From: Burkholderia sp. 9120
GTDB lineage: Bacteria; Pseudomonadota; Gammaproteobacteria; Burkholderiales; Burkholderiaceae
NCBI RefSeq assembly: GCF_000745015.1
Contig: NZ_JQNA01000001.1
Location: 558,001-622,000 of the forward strand
Length of the DNA stretch: 64,000 nucleotides
Direction: 5' to 3'
Positions 43,609 through 54,101 of this stretch are shown here, piece after piece. Below the pieces are notes generated by a model, which saw nothing but the letters and a program-made list of their open reading frames with translations, ran no database searches and had not been told where the DNA came from. The stretch's first letter is position 1. The number at the start of each line of letters is the position of its first letter. Made by a program: the position numbers and the translations under genes.

Positions 43609-44781
43609 ATGCACGCCAACCGTCTCCATCTTCTTCTCCCCTTCGCGCTACCCGCCGCCGCGGACGCCTCCACCGCGCTACACGACATACAGAGTCCCGC
43701 TCTCGACCGGCTGGTCGCCCGCGCGACGCTGGTGGAACGCGTGGTCGGCGAAGACTTTCAGCGCACGCTGCCGCACGAACGTTGGGTGGCGCGCCAATTC
43801 GGCGCGCTGCCCAGCGGCGCGGCCGCCGCCGACGAAGCCCCGCTCGCCCCGTACATGCTGCGCGCCGACGGCGGCGACCCCGGCACGGCGACGTGGGCGT
43901 GCGTGCAGCCGGTGCACGTACGCATCGCGCATGATCATCTGGTGCTGATCGATCCCGCCTCGCTCGATTTGTCCGACGACGAAGCCGGCGCGCTGCTCGC
44001 GGTCGCGCGGCCGCTGATCGAAGAACTCGGCGTGCGCATCGAGGCGCCGCGACCGGCGCGCTGGTATCTGTCCGGCGACGGTTTCGGCACCTTGGCGGGC
44101 GCGTCGCCGCTGCGCGCGAGCGGCCGCAACATCGAAATCTGGCTGCCGCACGAGGCGCATTCCGGCGAACGGTCGCGCGCGTGGATGAAGCTGCAGAACG
44201 AAGTGCAGATGGCCTGGTTCGAGCACCCAATCAACGAAGCGCGCGAGGCGCGCGGCCTGCCGGCGGTGAACTCGATCTGGTTTCACGCGCAAGGCGCCGT
44301 GCAGCCGGTGCGCAGCCCGTTTGCCCGGGTGCTTTCCGACGCGGCGGCCACGCGCGGTCTGGCCATGACGGCGGGCGTGGAAACCGGCGCGCCGCCAGCG
44401 TCGTTCGCGACGCTGCGGGCAGCGAGCGCGGGCGGCGGCATGACTCAGCCGGCTAACGCGGCGGGTTCGGCCAACGTGAACAACGTGACCAACGCGCCGT
44501 CCACGCCGCACACCGCCGGCACCGACGGCATTACCCTCATCGAACTCGATCCCTTCTCCGCGCCCTACATCGAGCAGGACTGGGCGCGCTGGAACGACGC
44601 CTTCGCCGCGTTGCAAACCGACTGGTTCGACCCCGCGCTCGCCGCGCTGCAATCCGGCGAACTCAGCGAACTCGGCCTGACCCTGTGCGGCGACACCGGC
44701 TCGGTGACGCTCACGGTCACGCGCGGCGACCTGCGCAAATTCTGGCGGCGGCGGGTGCTCGCGTCGCTCTTCATCGAATGA
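43609..44781 (+). CDS. Conserved protein of unknown function upstream of recJ
   Basis: The 390-residue protein starts MHANRLHLLLPFALP (an ATG 12 bases upstream is also in frame). It has LVARATLVERVVGEDFQRTLPHERW early on, LRADGGDPGTATWACVQPVHVR in the middle, and GNIEIWLPHEAH-type and NEVQMAWFEHPINEAREARGLPAVNSIWFHAQGAV segments. It resembles proteins annotated as putative phosphoglycerate-mutase-like or RpfE-type regulators next to recJ in related genomes. I cannot confirm a function, and no catalytic motif is obvious. It probably shares a transcript with recJ, 42 bases downstream. Confidence 0.8.
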   Translation: MHANRLHLLLPFALPAAADASTALHDIQSPALDRLVARATLVERVVGEDFQRTLPHERWVARQFGALPSGAAAADEAPLAPYMLRADGGDPGTATWACVQPVHVRIAHDHLVLIDPASLDLSDDEAGALLAVARPLIEELGVRIEAPRPARWYLSGDGFGTLAGASPLRASGRNIEIWLPHEAHSGERSRAWMKLQNEVQMAWFEHPINEAREARGLPAVNSIWFHAQGAVQPVRSPFARVLSDAAATRGLAMTAGVETGAPPASFATLRAASAGGGMTQPANAAGSANVNNVTNAPSTPHTAGTDGITLIELDPFSAPYIEQDWARWNDAFAALQTDWFDPALAALQSGELSELGLTLCGDTGSVTLTVTRGDLRKFWRRRVLASLFIE

Positions 44782-44823
44782 TTGATTGCACGAGATCGAT
44801 CGCATGACCCACGGCCTCTCCGA

Positions 44824-46530
44824 ATGACTCGAATCGTTACGCGCACCTGCTCCCCCGTCGACGCCGAAGTGCTCACCCGCCACGGCCTGCATCCGGTGCT
44901 CGCGCGTCTCTACGCGGCGCGCGGCGTCTGCATGCCGGATGAAATCGAAACCGGTCTCGCGCGGCTCGTGCCGCCCGCCGGCCTCAAAGGCTGCGAAGAG
45001 GCCGCCGCGCTGCTCGCCGACGCAATCCAGCAGAAGCGCCGCATGCTGGTGGTCGCCGACTACGATTGCGACGGCGCCACCGCCTGCGCGGTCGCGGTGC
45101 GCGGCCTGCGCATGTTCGGCGGCCAGATCGACTATCTGGTGCCGAACCGCTTCGAGTACGGCTACGGCCTGACGCCGGAGATCGTCGCGCTGGCCGCGCG
45201 CAACCCGGCGGGCAAACCGGAACTGCTGATCACGGTCGACAACGGCATTGCCAGCGTCGACGGTGTGGAAGCCGCCAACGCGCTCGGCATCGACGTGCTG
45301 GTCACCGATCACCATCTGCCCGGCGACGAACTGCCGGCCGCCCGCGCGATCGTCAATCCGAACCAGCCGGGCTGCACGTTCCCGAGCAAGTGCATTGCCG
45401 GGGTCGGCGTGATGTTTTACGTGCTGCTGGCGTTGCGCGCGGAATTGCGCCGCCGTGGCGCGTTCGGCGACGACTTTCCGGAGCCGCGTCTGGACGGCCT
45501 GCTCGATCTGGTCGCGCTCGGCACGGTCGCCGACGTCGTCAAGCTCGACGGCAATAACCGCGTGCTGGTCGCGCAGGGCTTGCAGCGCATCCGCAAAGGC
45601 AAGATGCAGCCGGGCATCGCCGCGCTGTTTCGCGCCGCCGCGCGCGAGGCGCGCAGCGCGTCGGGCTTCGACCTCGGCTTTGCGCTCGGGCCGCGGCTGA
45701 ATGCCGCGGGCCGTCTGTCGGACATGTCGCTTGGGATCGAATGCCTGACCACCGACGATATCGGCCGCGCATGGGACCTCGCGCAGCAGCTCGACACAAT
45801 GAACCGCGAGCGCCGTGAAATCGAAGCCGGCATGCAGCAGCAGGCGCTCGAGGACCTCTCGGCAATCGCCCCGGAGGGCGCGAGCACCATTACGCTGTTC
45901 AATCCCAGCTGGCATCAGGGCGTGATCGGCATCGTCGCGGGCCGCCTGAAGGAGAAATTCCACCGGCCTTCGTTCACCTTCGCGCTCGCCGACGACAGCG
46001 GCCAGACCGTCAAGGGCTCGGGCCGCTCGATCGCGGGTTTCCATCTGCGCGACGCGCTCGATCTGATCTCGAAGCGCGAGCCGGGCCTGATCGCCAAATT
46101 CGGCGGCCACGCGATGGCCGCGGGCCTGACGCTCGCCGCCGCCGACGTGCCGCGCTTCACCGCCGCGTTCGAGGCGGTCGGCCGCGAATGGCTGTCCGCA
46201 GAGGCGCTGTCGCGCACCGTGGAAACCGACGGCGAACTCGAAGACGCCTACTTCACGCCGCAATTCGTCGAAATGCTCGACGCCGCCGTGTGGGGCCAAG
46301 GCTTCCCGGCGCCGGTGTTTTCGGGCGAATTCGATATCGCGTCGCAGGCGCTGGTGAAGGACAAGCATCTGAAGCTGCAACTCGTTCGCGGCCGCCAGCG
46401 CTTCAACGCGATCTGGTTCAACCACACCGACACGCTGCCCGCGCGCACCACCGTCGCGTACCGGCTCGCCAGCGACACGTGGAACGGCGTGTCGCGCGTG
46501 CAGCTGATCGTCGAGCACGCGGCGAGCTGA
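44824..46530 (+). CDS. recJ: Single-stranded-DNA-specific exonuclease RecJ
   Basis: RecJ is a 5'-3' ssDNA exonuclease used in recombination and repair. The 568-residue protein has the DHH-family motifs [10 protein letters not shown] at about residues 79-88, [10 protein letters not shown] and [10 protein letters not shown]. The DHHA1 part is represented by [15 protein letters not shown] and [13 protein letters not shown]. The start is the ATG at 44824 ([10 protein letters not shown]); an ATG 14 codons upstream is in frame. It leads into prfB. Confidence 0.96.
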   Translation: MTRIVTRTCSPVDAEVLTRHGLHPVLARLYAARGVCMPDEIETGLARLVPPAGLKGCEEAAALLADAIQQKRRMLVVADYDCDGATACAVAVRGLRMFGGQIDYLVPNRFEYGYGLTPEIVALAARNPAGKPELLITVDNGIASVDGVEAANALGIDVLVTDHHLPGDELPAARAIVNPNQPGCTFPSKCIAGVGVMFYVLLALRAELRRRGAFGDDFPEPRLDGLLDLVALGTVADVVKLDGNNRVLVAQGLQRIRKGKMQPGIAALFRAAAREARSASGFDLGFALGPRLNAAGRLSDMSLGIECLTTDDIGRAWDLAQQLDTMNRERREIEAGMQQQALEDLSAIAPEGASTITLFNPSWHQGVIGIVAGRLKEKFHRPSFTFALADDSGQTVKGSGRSIAGFHLRDALDLISKREPGLIAKFGGHAMAAGLTLAAADVPRFTAAFEAVGREWLSAEALSRTVETDGELEDAYFTPQFVEMLDAAVWGQGFPAPVFSGEFDIASQALVKDKHLKLQLVRGRQRFNAIWFNHTDTLPARTTVAYRLASDTWNGVSRVQLIVEHAAS

Positions 46531-46631
46531 ACGAGCGGATCGAAGCTCGGGCGGGTCGCTCGCGGTCCCGCCCAAAGCGGCGAAATTCTCCGCAAAATCA
46601 ACCCCAAACCCGCGCCGGATCGCTCAAGAGT

Positions 46632-46661
46632 GATCGGCGCGGCACGCCGATCGGCTATAAT
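46632..46661 (+). promoter_or_regulatory. prfB: Candidate prfB promoter with adjacent stem-loop
   Basis: A perfect -10 hexamer TATAAT lies at 46656-46661, 32 bases before the prfB ATG. Immediately left of it, GATCGGCG (46632-46639) and CGCCGATC (46645-46652) form an 8-bp stem that overlaps the expected -35 zone. No strong -35 hexamer is visible. Confidence 0.45.
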
Positions 46662-46693
46662 TTCCCCTTTTTACGAAGCTATAAAAGATCGAC

Positions 46694-47798
46694 ATGGAAG
46701 CGGAACGTCTCAACGCGATCGAAGCCTCTCTGGTGGACCTGCGCACGCGCGCGGCCGACCTACGGGGGTATCTTTGACTACGACGACAAAGCACTGCGTC
46801 TAATCGAAGTCAACCGGGAACTCGAAGACCCGAACGTCTGGAACGACTCGAAACACGCCCAGGCCCTCGGCCGGGAAAAGAAGCTGCTCGACGACACGGT
46901 CGGCAAACTCACCGCGCTGCACGACGACCTGCGCGACGCGCTCGACCTGTTCGAGATGGCCCGTGAAGAAGCCGACGACGAAACGCTGATCGCCTGCGAA
47001 ACCGACGCGCAAGGCCTGGAGGCGCGCGTCGGCGACATGGAATTCCGCCGTATGTTTTCGCATCCGGCAGACCCGAACAACGCGTTCCTCGACATCCAGG
47101 CCGGCGCCGGCGGCACCGAGGCGTGCGACTGGGCGTCCATGCTGCTGCGCCAGTACCTGCGCTACTGCGAGCGCAAGGGCTTCAAGACCGAAGTGCTGGA
47201 ACAGACCGACGGCGACGTCGCGGGTATCAAGAACGCCACGATCAAGATCGAAGGCGAATACGCGTACGGCTTCCTGCGCACCGAAACCGGCGTGCACCGC
47301 CTCGTGCGCAAGTCGCCGTTCGACTCGTCGGGCGGCCGTCATACGTCGTTCTCGTCGGTGTTCGTGTACCCGGAAATCGACGACTCGATCGAAGTGGACA
47401 TCAACCCGGCCGATCTGCGTATCGACACGTACCGCGCGTCCGGCGCGGGCGGTCAGCACATCAACAAGACCGACTCCGCGGTGCGTATCACGCATATGCC
47501 GTCGGGCATCGTCGTGCAGTGCCAGAACGACCGTTCGCAGCACCGCAACCGCGCCGAAGCCATGGCCATGCTGAAATCGCGTCTGTACGAAGCGGAAATC
47601 CGCAAGCGTCAGGAAGAGCAGGACAAGCTCGAAGCCGGCAAGACCGACGTGGGCTGGGGTCATCAGATCCGTTCGTACGTGCTGGACAACAGCCGTATCA
47701 AGGATCTTCGCACCAACGTCGAAATCAGCAATACCAAGAGCGTGCTCGACGGCGACCTCGATCCGTTCATCAGCGCAAGCCTGAAACAGGGCGTTTAA
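46694..47798 (+). CDS. prfB: Peptide chain release factor 2, with +1 programmed frameshift
   Basis: RF2 ends translation at UGA and UAA. The start is the ATG at 46694; the first 27 codons run to an in-frame TGA at 46775-46777, within CGGGGGTATCTTTGAC. That is the classic prfB slip site: a Shine-Dalgarno-like G-run, CTT, TGA and a following C. After a +1 shift the reading continues to 47798, giving 367 residues. The GGQ motif is in [15 protein letters not shown] near residue 250. It precedes lysS, as in E. coli. Confidence 0.97.
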
Positions 47799-47804
47799 GC
47801 GCAC

Positions 47805-47858
47805 ACGGCGCGGCGGTGCCCTGGGTCATGCCCTGCACTGCCGCGCCGCCTCTTTTTA
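47805..47858 (+). terminator. Possible terminator between prfB and lysS
   Basis: GGCGCGGC (47807-47814) and GCCGCGCC (47840-47847) form an 8-bp GC-rich stem with a 25-base loop that can extend inward. A TTTTT run lies at about 47853-47857. It lies just after the prfB stop; lysS starts 76 bases further on, so termination would be partial. Confidence 0.5.
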
Positions 47859-47933
47859 CCGCCTGAGGTTTTTACACTGACTGGCCACCCGCATGTGGGG
47901 CGTTCCCCGCGGGCCACCGAATACCAAATCATC

Positions 47934-49460
47934 ATGACCGAAACGACCCAGCCGAGTGCGGCGCCCGAAGGCGACGACAACAAGATCATGACCGAGCGCC
48001 GCGAAAAGCTGCGCGAGTTGCGTGAGCAGGGCGTCGCCTATCCGAACGATTTCCGCCCCACCCACCACGCCGCCGATCTGCAAACGCAGTACGCCGAGAC
48101 CGACAAGGAAACGCTCGAAGCGAATCCGCTCGAGGTCGCGATCGCCGGCCGCATGATGCTCAAGCGCGTGATGGGTAAGGCCAGCTTCGCGACCGTGCGC
48201 GACGGCTCGGGTCAGATCCAGTTCTTCATCACGCCGGCCGACATCGGTCAGGAAACGTACGACGCGTTCAAGAAGTGGGACATGGGCGACATCGTCGCCG
48301 CGCGCGGCGTGCTGTTCCGCACCAACAAGGGCGAGCTGTCGGTGCGCTGCACCGAACTGCGTCTGCTGTCGAAGTCGCTGCGTCCGCTGCCGGACAAGTT
48401 CCACGGTCTGGCCGACCAGGAAATGAAGTACCGTCAGCGCTACGTCGACCTGATCGTCACGCCGGAAACGCGCGCCACGTTCGTCGCGCGCACCAGGGCG
48501 ATTTCGTCGATCCGCAAGTTCATGTCCGACGCCGACTTCATGGAAGTCGAAACGCCGATGCTGCACCCGATTCCGGGCGGCGCGGCGGCCAAGCCGTTCA
48601 CCACGCACCACAACGCGCTGGATATGCAGATGTTCCTGCGTATCGCGCCGGAACTGTATCTGAAGCGCCTCGTGGTCGGCGGCTTCGAGCGTGTGTTCGA
48701 GATCAACCGTAACTTCCGCAATGAGGGCGTCTCCGTGCGCCACAATCCGGAATTCACGATGATCGAGTTCTACGCGGCGTACACCGATTACAAGTGGCTG
48801 ATGGATTTCGTCGAGCAACTGATCCGCCAGGCGGCGATCGACTCGCTCGGCACCGCCACGATCAGCTATCAGGGTCGTGAACTGGATCTGGCCAAGCCGT
48901 TCCATCGCCTCACGATCACCCAGGCGATCCAGAAGTACGCACCGCAATACACGAACGAGCAACTGGCCGACGGCGACTTCCTGCGCACCGAACTGAAGAA
49001 GTTCGGCGTGGACGCGTCGAAGCCGCAGTTCCTGAATGCGGGCGTCGGCTCGCTGCAACTGGCGCTGTTCGAAGAAACCGCCGAGTCGCAATTGTGGGAG
49101 CCGACCTACATCATCGACTACCCGGTCGAAGTGTCGCCGCTGGCGCGCGCGTCGGACGCGGCGCCGGGCATCACCGAGCGTTTCGAGCTGTTCATCACCG
49201 GCCGTGAAATCGCCAACGGCTTCTCGGAACTGAACGATCCGGAAGACCAGGCCGCCCGCTTCAAGAAGCAGGTCGACCAGAAAGACGCCGGCGACGAAGA
49301 AGCCATGTTCTACGACGCGGACTACATTCGCGCGCTGGAATACGGCATGCCGCCGGCCGGCGGTTGCGGGATCGGCATCGACCGGCTGGTGATGATGCTG
49401 ACCGACAGCCCGAGCATTCGCGACGTGATTCTGTTCCCGCATCTGCGTCGCGAAGACTGA
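47934..49460 (+). CDS. lysS: Lysyl-tRNA synthetase (class II)
   Basis: LysRS charges tRNA-Lys. The 508-residue class II enzyme has an N-terminal anticodon-binding OB domain ([20 protein letters not shown]). The catalytic core has [11 protein letters not shown], motif 2 [11 protein letters not shown] and motif 3 [13 protein letters not shown]. The ATG at 47934 ([14 protein letters not shown]) is preferred to a longer frame upstream. A strong terminator follows its stop. Confidence 0.98.
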   Translation: MTETTQPSAAPEGDDNKIMTERREKLRELREQGVAYPNDFRPTHHAADLQTQYAETDKETLEANPLEVAIAGRMMLKRVMGKASFATVRDGSGQIQFFITPADIGQETYDAFKKWDMGDIVAARGVLFRTNKGELSVRCTELRLLSKSLRPLPDKFHGLADQEMKYRQRYVDLIVTPETRATFVARTRAISSIRKFMSDADFMEVETPMLHPIPGGAAAKPFTTHHNALDMQMFLRIAPELYLKRLVVGGFERVFEINRNFRNEGVSVRHNPEFTMIEFYAAYTDYKWLMDFVEQLIRQAAIDSLGTATISYQGRELDLAKPFHRLTITQAIQKYAPQYTNEQLADGDFLRTELKKFGVDASKPQFLNAGVGSLQLALFEETAESQLWEPTYIIDYPVEVSPLARASDAAPGITERFELFITGREIANGFSELNDPEDQAARFKKQVDQKDAGDEEAMFYDADYIRALEYGMPPAGGCGIGIDRLVMMLTDSPSIRDVILFPHLRRED

Positions 49461-49504
49461 GCGTCGCGCGCCTGGCGCGCCGATGTTTGCGTCTGGTATG
49501 CAGC

Positions 49505-49539
49505 AAAAAAACGCCCGGTCGATGCCGGGCGTTTTTTTA
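49505..49539 (+). terminator. Rho-independent terminator after lysS
   Basis: An A-run, then CGCCCGG paired with CCGGGCG, followed by seven T, lies 45 bases after the lysS stop. The remaining 49540-49820 region before the next gene shows no further gene. Confidence 0.93.
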
Positions 49540-49820
49540 TGCCGCAACGGAAAAATCGCAGAAATCCCGCTGAAAGCGGCTACCGCAGCGGCCAACGCTT
49601 TGTAACCGTCGGTAAAAGCTGCGCATAGCGCGCTATGCGCGCCGCCCTGCCAAGCCCGGCAAACGCTGAAGAATCAAGGCGCCTGGCAGCCGGCGCGCGC
49701 CTTTGACGCGGTTTGGGTACGATGATTGCGTGTAGCTCGTTACAAATTGAAACCCTGCCGGAATCGATTTGCCCGACACTGAGTCTCAATAACAGTCGAC
49801 TCTGCAAGACGGAGGCCAAT

Positions 49821-50552
49821 ATGGACAACCCGAACCCAACCACGCAATCACGTCGTATTCACCCGCTCGTCGCTACTGCGGCGGGCGCAATCATCATCGC
49901 GAGTCTGGCCGCCACAGCCGCCGTCACGGGTCTGTTCCCCAAGGCGTCGAGCAACGGCGCGCAGAACGACCAGACTCAGGCCGCGCAGGTCACGACCCAG
50001 CCGGGCGTGGTTGACTCGGCGGCGCCAGCTAACCCGTCGGCGCAACAACAGCAGCAACAAGCGCAGCAAGCTCAACAAGCGCAAGCTGTGCAGCAGGCTC
50101 AGCAACCGGCGCCAAGCGCACCGGTGCCCTCACCCGCCCAGCAGCAACAATATGCTCAACAACAGCAAGGCCAGGCCGCGCCGCAATACGCGCAGCAGCA
50201 ACCGGCACAACCGGCGTACTGCTCGAGCTGCGGCACGGTAGTCGCGATTTCGGCTGTGCGTCAGGAAGGTCATGGCACCGGTATCGGTGCGGTCGGCGGC
50301 GCAGTGGCCGGCGGGCTGGTCGGCAATCAGTTCGGCGCCGGCGGCGGACGTACCGCGATGACGGTGCTCGGCGCGCTCGGCGGCGGTTTCGCGGGTAACT
50401 CGGTCGAGAAGCATATCCGCAGCACGACCGCGTATTCGGTGCGCGTGCATATGGAAAGCGGCAAGACCCGCTACTTCACGTACCACGAAGCGCCGCCGTT
50501 CCAGCAAGGCCAACGCGTGCGGATCGAGAACGGTACGCTGGTGGCAAGCTAG
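49821..50552 (+). CDS. Glycine-zipper 2TM-domain protein with Gln-rich linker
   Basis: This 243-residue envelope protein has an N-terminal hydrophobic segment (about 17-40) and a long Gln/Ala/Pro-rich linker (about 65-130, runs such as SAQQQQQQAQQAQQAQ). A glycine-zipper domain follows (GIGAVGGAVAGGLVGNQFGAG, about 155-180), then a C-terminal beta-like segment ending RVRIENGTLVAS. It resembles SlyB/PcP-like outer-membrane-associated proteins. The ATG at 49821 has GGAGG upstream. Function is not known; it may support envelope integrity. Confidence 0.85.
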   Translation: MDNPNPTTQSRRIHPLVATAAGAIIIASLAATAAVTGLFPKASSNGAQNDQTQAAQVTTQPGVVDSAAPANPSAQQQQQQAQQAQQAQAVQQAQQPAPSAPVPSPAQQQQYAQQQQGQAAPQYAQQQPAQPAYCSSCGTVVAISAVRQEGHGTGIGAVGGAVAGGLVGNQFGAGGGRTAMTVLGALGGGFAGNSVEKHIRSTTAYSVRVHMESGKTRYFTYHEAPPFQQGQRVRIENGTLVAS

Positions 50553-50603
50553 CCGCAGACGGCCTGAGCCTTTTTGGGCTTTTCAGGTTTTGCGGCAGGC
50601 GCA

Positions 50604-50635
50604 AAAAAAGGCGATTCCAGATGGAATCGCCTTTT
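50604..50635. terminator. Bidirectional terminator between glycine-zipper gene and iscX
   Basis: AAAAAGGCGATTCC and GGAATCGCCTTTTTC pair over 14 bases around an AGAT loop. It terminates the plus-strand gene and, read backwards, the isc operon, which ends with iscX. Confidence 0.92.
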
Positions 50636-50665
50636 TCTGTTTACCGCCAGTAGGTTGAAGCGCGA

Positions 50666-50863
50666 TCAATAATCCGCGTCTTCAATCCATGCAGCCTGAA
50701 TTGCCTCGAGGATCTTTTCGTTCGACCGGTCAGGATCGTCGTCGAATCCTTCCAGCTCCATGACCCAGCGGTGCAAATCGGTGAAGCGCACCTGCTGCGG
50801 ATCGATGTCCTGGTGCTTGTCAGTCAGGGCCATCGCGATGTCTTGCGTATCGGTCCACTTCAT
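50666..50863 (-). CDS. iscX: IscX, small regulator of iron-sulfur assembly
   Basis: This 65-residue acidic protein shows MKWTDTQDIAMALTDKHQDIDP and ends IQAAWIEDADY, as IscX/YfhJ. It binds IscS and iron and tunes cluster assembly. It is the last gene of the isc operon, 15 bases after fdx. Confidence 0.96.
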   Translation of the reverse strand: MKWTDTQDIAMALTDKHQDIDPQQVRFTDLHRWVMELEGFDDDPDRSNEKILEAIQAAWIEDADY

Positions 50864-50878
50864 GGCTGCAACCTCCTG

Positions 50879-51220
50879 TTAGTGGTTTTCCTTCGCGTGA
50901 TTGATCGAGTAGCGCGGGATCTCGACGACCAGATCCTGCTCGGCCGGCATCATCGCCTGGCACGACAGACGCGAGGCCGGTTCAAGCCCCCACGCCTTGT
51001 CCAGCAGATCGTCCTCGTCTTCCTCGGACGGCGTCAAGGCGGCGAAACCCTCACGCACGATCACGTGGCAGGTCGTGCAGGCGCACGACTTCTCGCACGC
51101 GTGCTCGATTTCAATGCCGTGTTCGAGCAGGTTGTCGCAAATGCTCTTGCCGGGCACGGCATCGATCACCGCGCCTTCCGGGCACAGTTCGACGTGAGGC
51201 AGCACAACGATTTGAGGCAT
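50879..51220 (-). CDS. fdx: ISC-type 2Fe-2S ferredoxin
   Basis: This 113-residue adrenodoxin-type ferredoxin has the cluster-binding cysteines in CEKSCACTTCHV at about residues 42-53 and in SRLSCQAMM near residue 84. It supplies electrons for Fe-S cluster assembly. It lies between hscA and iscX. Confidence 0.97.
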   Translation of the reverse strand: MPQIVVLPHVELCPEGAVIDAVPGKSICDNLLEHGIEIEHACEKSCACTTCHVIVREGFAALTPSEEDEDDLLDKAWGLEPASRLSCQAMMPAEQDLVVEIPRYSINHAKENH

Positions 51221-51329
51221 ACATTTTCCGTTTGGGTCTGAGGCACGGCGGCGGCCAGCAGGCTCCGCGCCATTTTACTGGCGTCGCGCGGAGTTTTTAA
51301 GTCCACGCGACGCGCTTCGGTTGTGACGT

Positions 51330-51366
51330 GCGCATGCCGGCGCCCTGCAAGCCGGCCGGCATGCGC
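51330..51366 (-). other. 12-bp stem-loop just after hscA
   Basis: GCGCATGCCGGC (51330-51341) and GCCGGCATGCGC (51355-51366) are perfect complements around a 13-base loop, 7 bases past the hscA stop. No T-run follows on the minus strand. In a multi-gene operon this can set mRNA stability or the ratio of hscA to fdx. Confidence 0.6.
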
Positions 51367-51372
51367 GTTGAT

Positions 51373-53244
51373 TCAGATCTCGTCGAGCTTGCGGCCGGCC
51401 AGCGCGCGGCGAATGCCCTTGTTCATGCGACGCGCGGCGAATTCGTCGGTGCCTTCGGCGAGCGTTTTGGTGGCGGCTTCGATCGCGTCGGCGTTGTCGC
51501 TGCCGGCAATGTCGCGCAGCGCGGTCAGCAACGCGTCGAGCTCGGCGCGTTCGCTGTCGTCAAGCAACTCGGCGTCGGCGACCAGCGCCGCGTCGGTCGC
51601 TTCGACCAGTCGTCGCGCTTCGACCTGCGCCTCGCGCAGCGCGCGGGCGCGCATGTCGACTTCGGCGGTCGAGAAACTCTCTTCGAGCATTCTGGCGACG
51701 TCGTCGTCGGCGAGACCGTAGGACGGCTTGACCACCACCGACGCTTCCACGCCCGAGCCCTGCTCACGCGCGAACACGGACAGCAAACCGTCCGCGTCCA
51801 CCTGATACGTGACGCGAATCCGCGCCGCGCCGGCCGCCATCGGCGGAATGCCGCGCAGCTCGAAACGCGCGAGCGAACGGCAGTCGCTGACGAGCTCGCG
51901 CTCGCCTTGCACGACGTGGATCGCCATCGCCGTCTGGCCGTCCTTGAAGGTGGTGAAATCCTGCGCGCGCGCGACCGGAATCGTCGAGTTGCGCGGAATG
52001 ATCTTCTCGGTCAAACCGCCCATCGTCTCGACGCCGAGCGACAGCGGAATCACGTCGAGCAGTAGCCACTCGTCGCCGTCCGCGCCGCGGTTGCCGGCCA
52101 GCAGATCGGCCTGAATCGCCGCGCCGAGCGCGACGACCTGATCCGGGTCGAGATTGGTGAGCGGCGGCTGGCCGAACAGCGTTTCGACCGCACGGCGAAC
52201 CACCGGCATGCGCGTCGCGCCGCCGACCAGCACCACGCCGTTGATCTCTTTGGTGGTGACCTTGGCGTCGCGCAGCGCTTTCTTCGTTGGACCGAGCGTG
52301 CGTTGCACCAGCGCCTGGGTGATCGACTCGAAAGTAGCCTCGTCGATCGTCAGATCGAGGCGGGTGCCGTTCGAGAGCGTCGCCGCGAGGGTTGCATAGG
52401 GCGCGCTCGACAACGCCTCCTTGGTCACGCGTACGCTGTCCAGCAGCAGACGCACGTCTTCGGGGGCCAGCGTTTGCGGCGCGATGCCCGCCTGCTCCAG
52501 CACGTGGCGATACAGCGCGTGGTCGAAATCGTCGCCGCCGAGCGCGGAATCACCGCCGGCCGCCAGCACTTCGAACACGCCCTTGGTGAGCTTGAGGATC
52601 GACAGGTCGAAGGTGCCGCCGCCGAGGTCGTACACCGCGAACAGGCCTTCGGAACCGTTATCCAGGCCGTAGGCGATCGCGGCTGCGGTCGGCTCGTTCA
52701 GCAGACGGAGCACATTCAGACCGGCCAGACGCGCGGCGTCTTTGGTGGCCTGGCGCTGCGCTTCGTCGAAGTAAGCCGGCACCGTGATGACCGCGCCGAC
52801 CAGCTCGTCGCCGAGCGTGTCTTCGGCGCGCTGGCGCAGCGTCGCGAGAATTTCCGCTGACACTTCGACCGGGCTCTTCACTCCGTCGACGGTGCGGATC
52901 TGCACCATGCCGGGAGCGTCGACGAAATCGTACGGCGCGTTTTCGGCGCCTTCCACTTCCGCCTTGCCGCGGCCCATGAAGCGCTTGACCGACACGATCG
53001 TGTTACGCGGATCGGTTGCCGCTTCGGCCTTGGCCGTGCGGCCGATCCGGCGGCCGCCCTTTTCCAGGTAGCGCACCACCGACGGCAGCAGCGCGTGGCC
53101 GTCTTCGTCGGGCAGCACGTCGGGCACGCCGCTGCGCACGGCGGCGACGAGGGAATTGGTGGTGCCGAGATCGATACCGACCGCCAGACGCCGCTGATGG
53201 GGCGCCGGCGCCATGCCGGGTTCGGAGATTTGCAGTAGGGCCAT
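51373..53244 (-). CDS. hscA: Hsp70-type chaperone HscA
   Basis: HscA is the dedicated Hsp70 that helps transfer clusters from IscU. The 623-residue protein has the ATPase signatures [12 protein letters not shown] at about 22-33, [14 protein letters not shown] near 196-209, and [17 protein letters not shown]. The substrate-binding domain has [12 protein letters not shown]. It starts after hscB with a 162-base gap (53245-53406). Confidence 0.97.
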   Translation of the reverse strand: MALLQISEPGMAPAPHQRRLAVGIDLGTTNSLVAAVRSGVPDVLPDEDGHALLPSVVRYLEKGGRRIGRTAKAEAATDPRNTIVSVKRFMGRGKAEVEGAENAPYDFVDAPGMVQIRTVDGVKSPVEVSAEILATLRQRAEDTLGDELVGAVITVPAYFDEAQRQATKDAARLAGLNVLRLLNEPTAAAIAYGLDNGSEGLFAVYDLGGGTFDLSILKLTKGVFEVLAAGGDSALGGDDFDHALYRHVLEQAGIAPQTLAPEDVRLLLDSVRVTKEALSSAPYATLAATLSNGTRLDLTIDEATFESITQALVQRTLGPTKKALRDAKVTTKEINGVVLVGGATRMPVVRRAVETLFGQPPLTNLDPDQVVALGAAIQADLLAGNRGADGDEWLLLDVIPLSLGVETMGGLTEKIIPRNSTIPVARAQDFTTFKDGQTAMAIHVVQGERELVSDCRSLARFELRGIPPMAAGAARIRVTYQVDADGLLSVFAREQGSGVEASVVVKPSYGLADDDVARMLEESFSTAEVDMRARALREAQVEARRLVEATDAALVADAELLDDSERAELDALLTALRDIAGSDNADAIEAATKTLAEGTDEFAARRMNKGIRRALAGRKLDEI

Positions 53245-53406
53245 CTGGATCTTCTCGGGGCCGTTTCGCCCCTTCCTGAATTTTCGCGTTGCTGGATGTA
53301 TTGCTACGACTGCGTATGTGTCTGGGCGGTGGGTCTGCGCACTCTCTGCGCGGCGCCGGCTTGCACGGAACGCCGCCGCGCTGGAGCGCCCTGCCCGCCT
53401 GTGCGA

Positions 53407-53934
53407 CTAGTTCTCGAGCCGCTCGATCTGCGTGCCGATTTCCGACGCCACCCGCTCGATGAACATCAACTGCCGCACCGCCTCGCCCGCCGCCTGATTC
53501 GCGCCGCTGTCGAGCAACGCGCCGAGCTTGCTGAAGCGCACGCGCTCTTCGTCGCGCAGTTCGGTGAGCAAGGCCTCGAGCGCGTCGACGTTCTTCGCCG
53601 CGGCCGCGTCTTCAATGCCTTCGCGCCATTCCATCTGCTGCATCAGGAACGCCGGCTCCATCGCCGTATTGTTCTCCGCGCCGACATCGACGTCGCGCAG
53701 CGACAGCAGATAAGTGGCGCGCTTCAGCGGATCACGCAGCGTCTGGTACGCCTCATTGGTGCGCGTCGCCCATTGCATCGCGATGCGCTTTTGCGCGTCA
53801 CCGGCTGCCGCGAAGCGGTCCGGATGCACTTGCGCCTGCACCGTGCGGTACGCATGGTCGAGCGCTGCGGCGTCGAGCGCGAATTGCGCCGGAAGATCGA
53901 ACAGGTCGAAGTGGCTGTCGTTCAGCGAGGCCAT
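53407..53934 (-). CDS. hscB: J-domain co-chaperone HscB
   Basis: HscB is the J-protein that delivers IscU to HscA. The 175-residue protein has an N-terminal J domain with the HPDRF motif near residue 38 and a C-terminal helical part ([17 protein letters not shown]). It follows iscA after a 167-base gap that holds a terminator-like hairpin. Confidence 0.96.
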   Translation of the reverse strand: MASLNDSHFDLFDLPAQFALDAAALDHAYRTVQAQVHPDRFAAAGDAQKRIAMQWATRTNEAYQTLRDPLKRATYLLSLRDVDVGAENNTAMEPAFLMQQMEWREGIEDAAAAKNVDALEALLTELRDEERVRFSKLGALLDSGANQAAGEAVRQLMFIERVASEIGTQIERLEN

Positions 53935-54046
53935 CGGATAGAAGGAGTCCGTTCAGGAAAGCGCACCGGGGTGCAGTCTAAAAACGCGGCTCGAAGGCGC
54001 GGTAAATGGCAAGCGGCGCTCGGCCCAGGGCGAATGCGCGGATCAA

Positions 54047-54073
54047 ACTAAAAAGGCGGCACGCGCCGCCTTT
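54047..54073 (-). terminator. Terminator-like hairpin inside the isc operon (iscA-hscB gap)
   Basis: AAGGCGGC (54053-54060) and GCCGCCTT (54065-54072) form an 8-bp stem with a 4-base loop. On the minus strand it is followed by TTTTTAGTTT. It stands about 30 bases past iscA and may make hscB-hscA-fdx-iscX less abundant than iscSUA. Confidence 0.75.
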
Positions 54074-54101
54074 GATCCGCTGCACGCGGCAATGCCCGGA
54101 T

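Noticed and set aside
43678..46575. 965-codon minus-strand open frame
   Set aside because: It is antisense to recJ and the 390-residue gene, both of which carry clear coding evidence.
47856..49595. 579-codon minus-strand open frame
   Set aside because: It is antisense to lysS; no motif was recognised.
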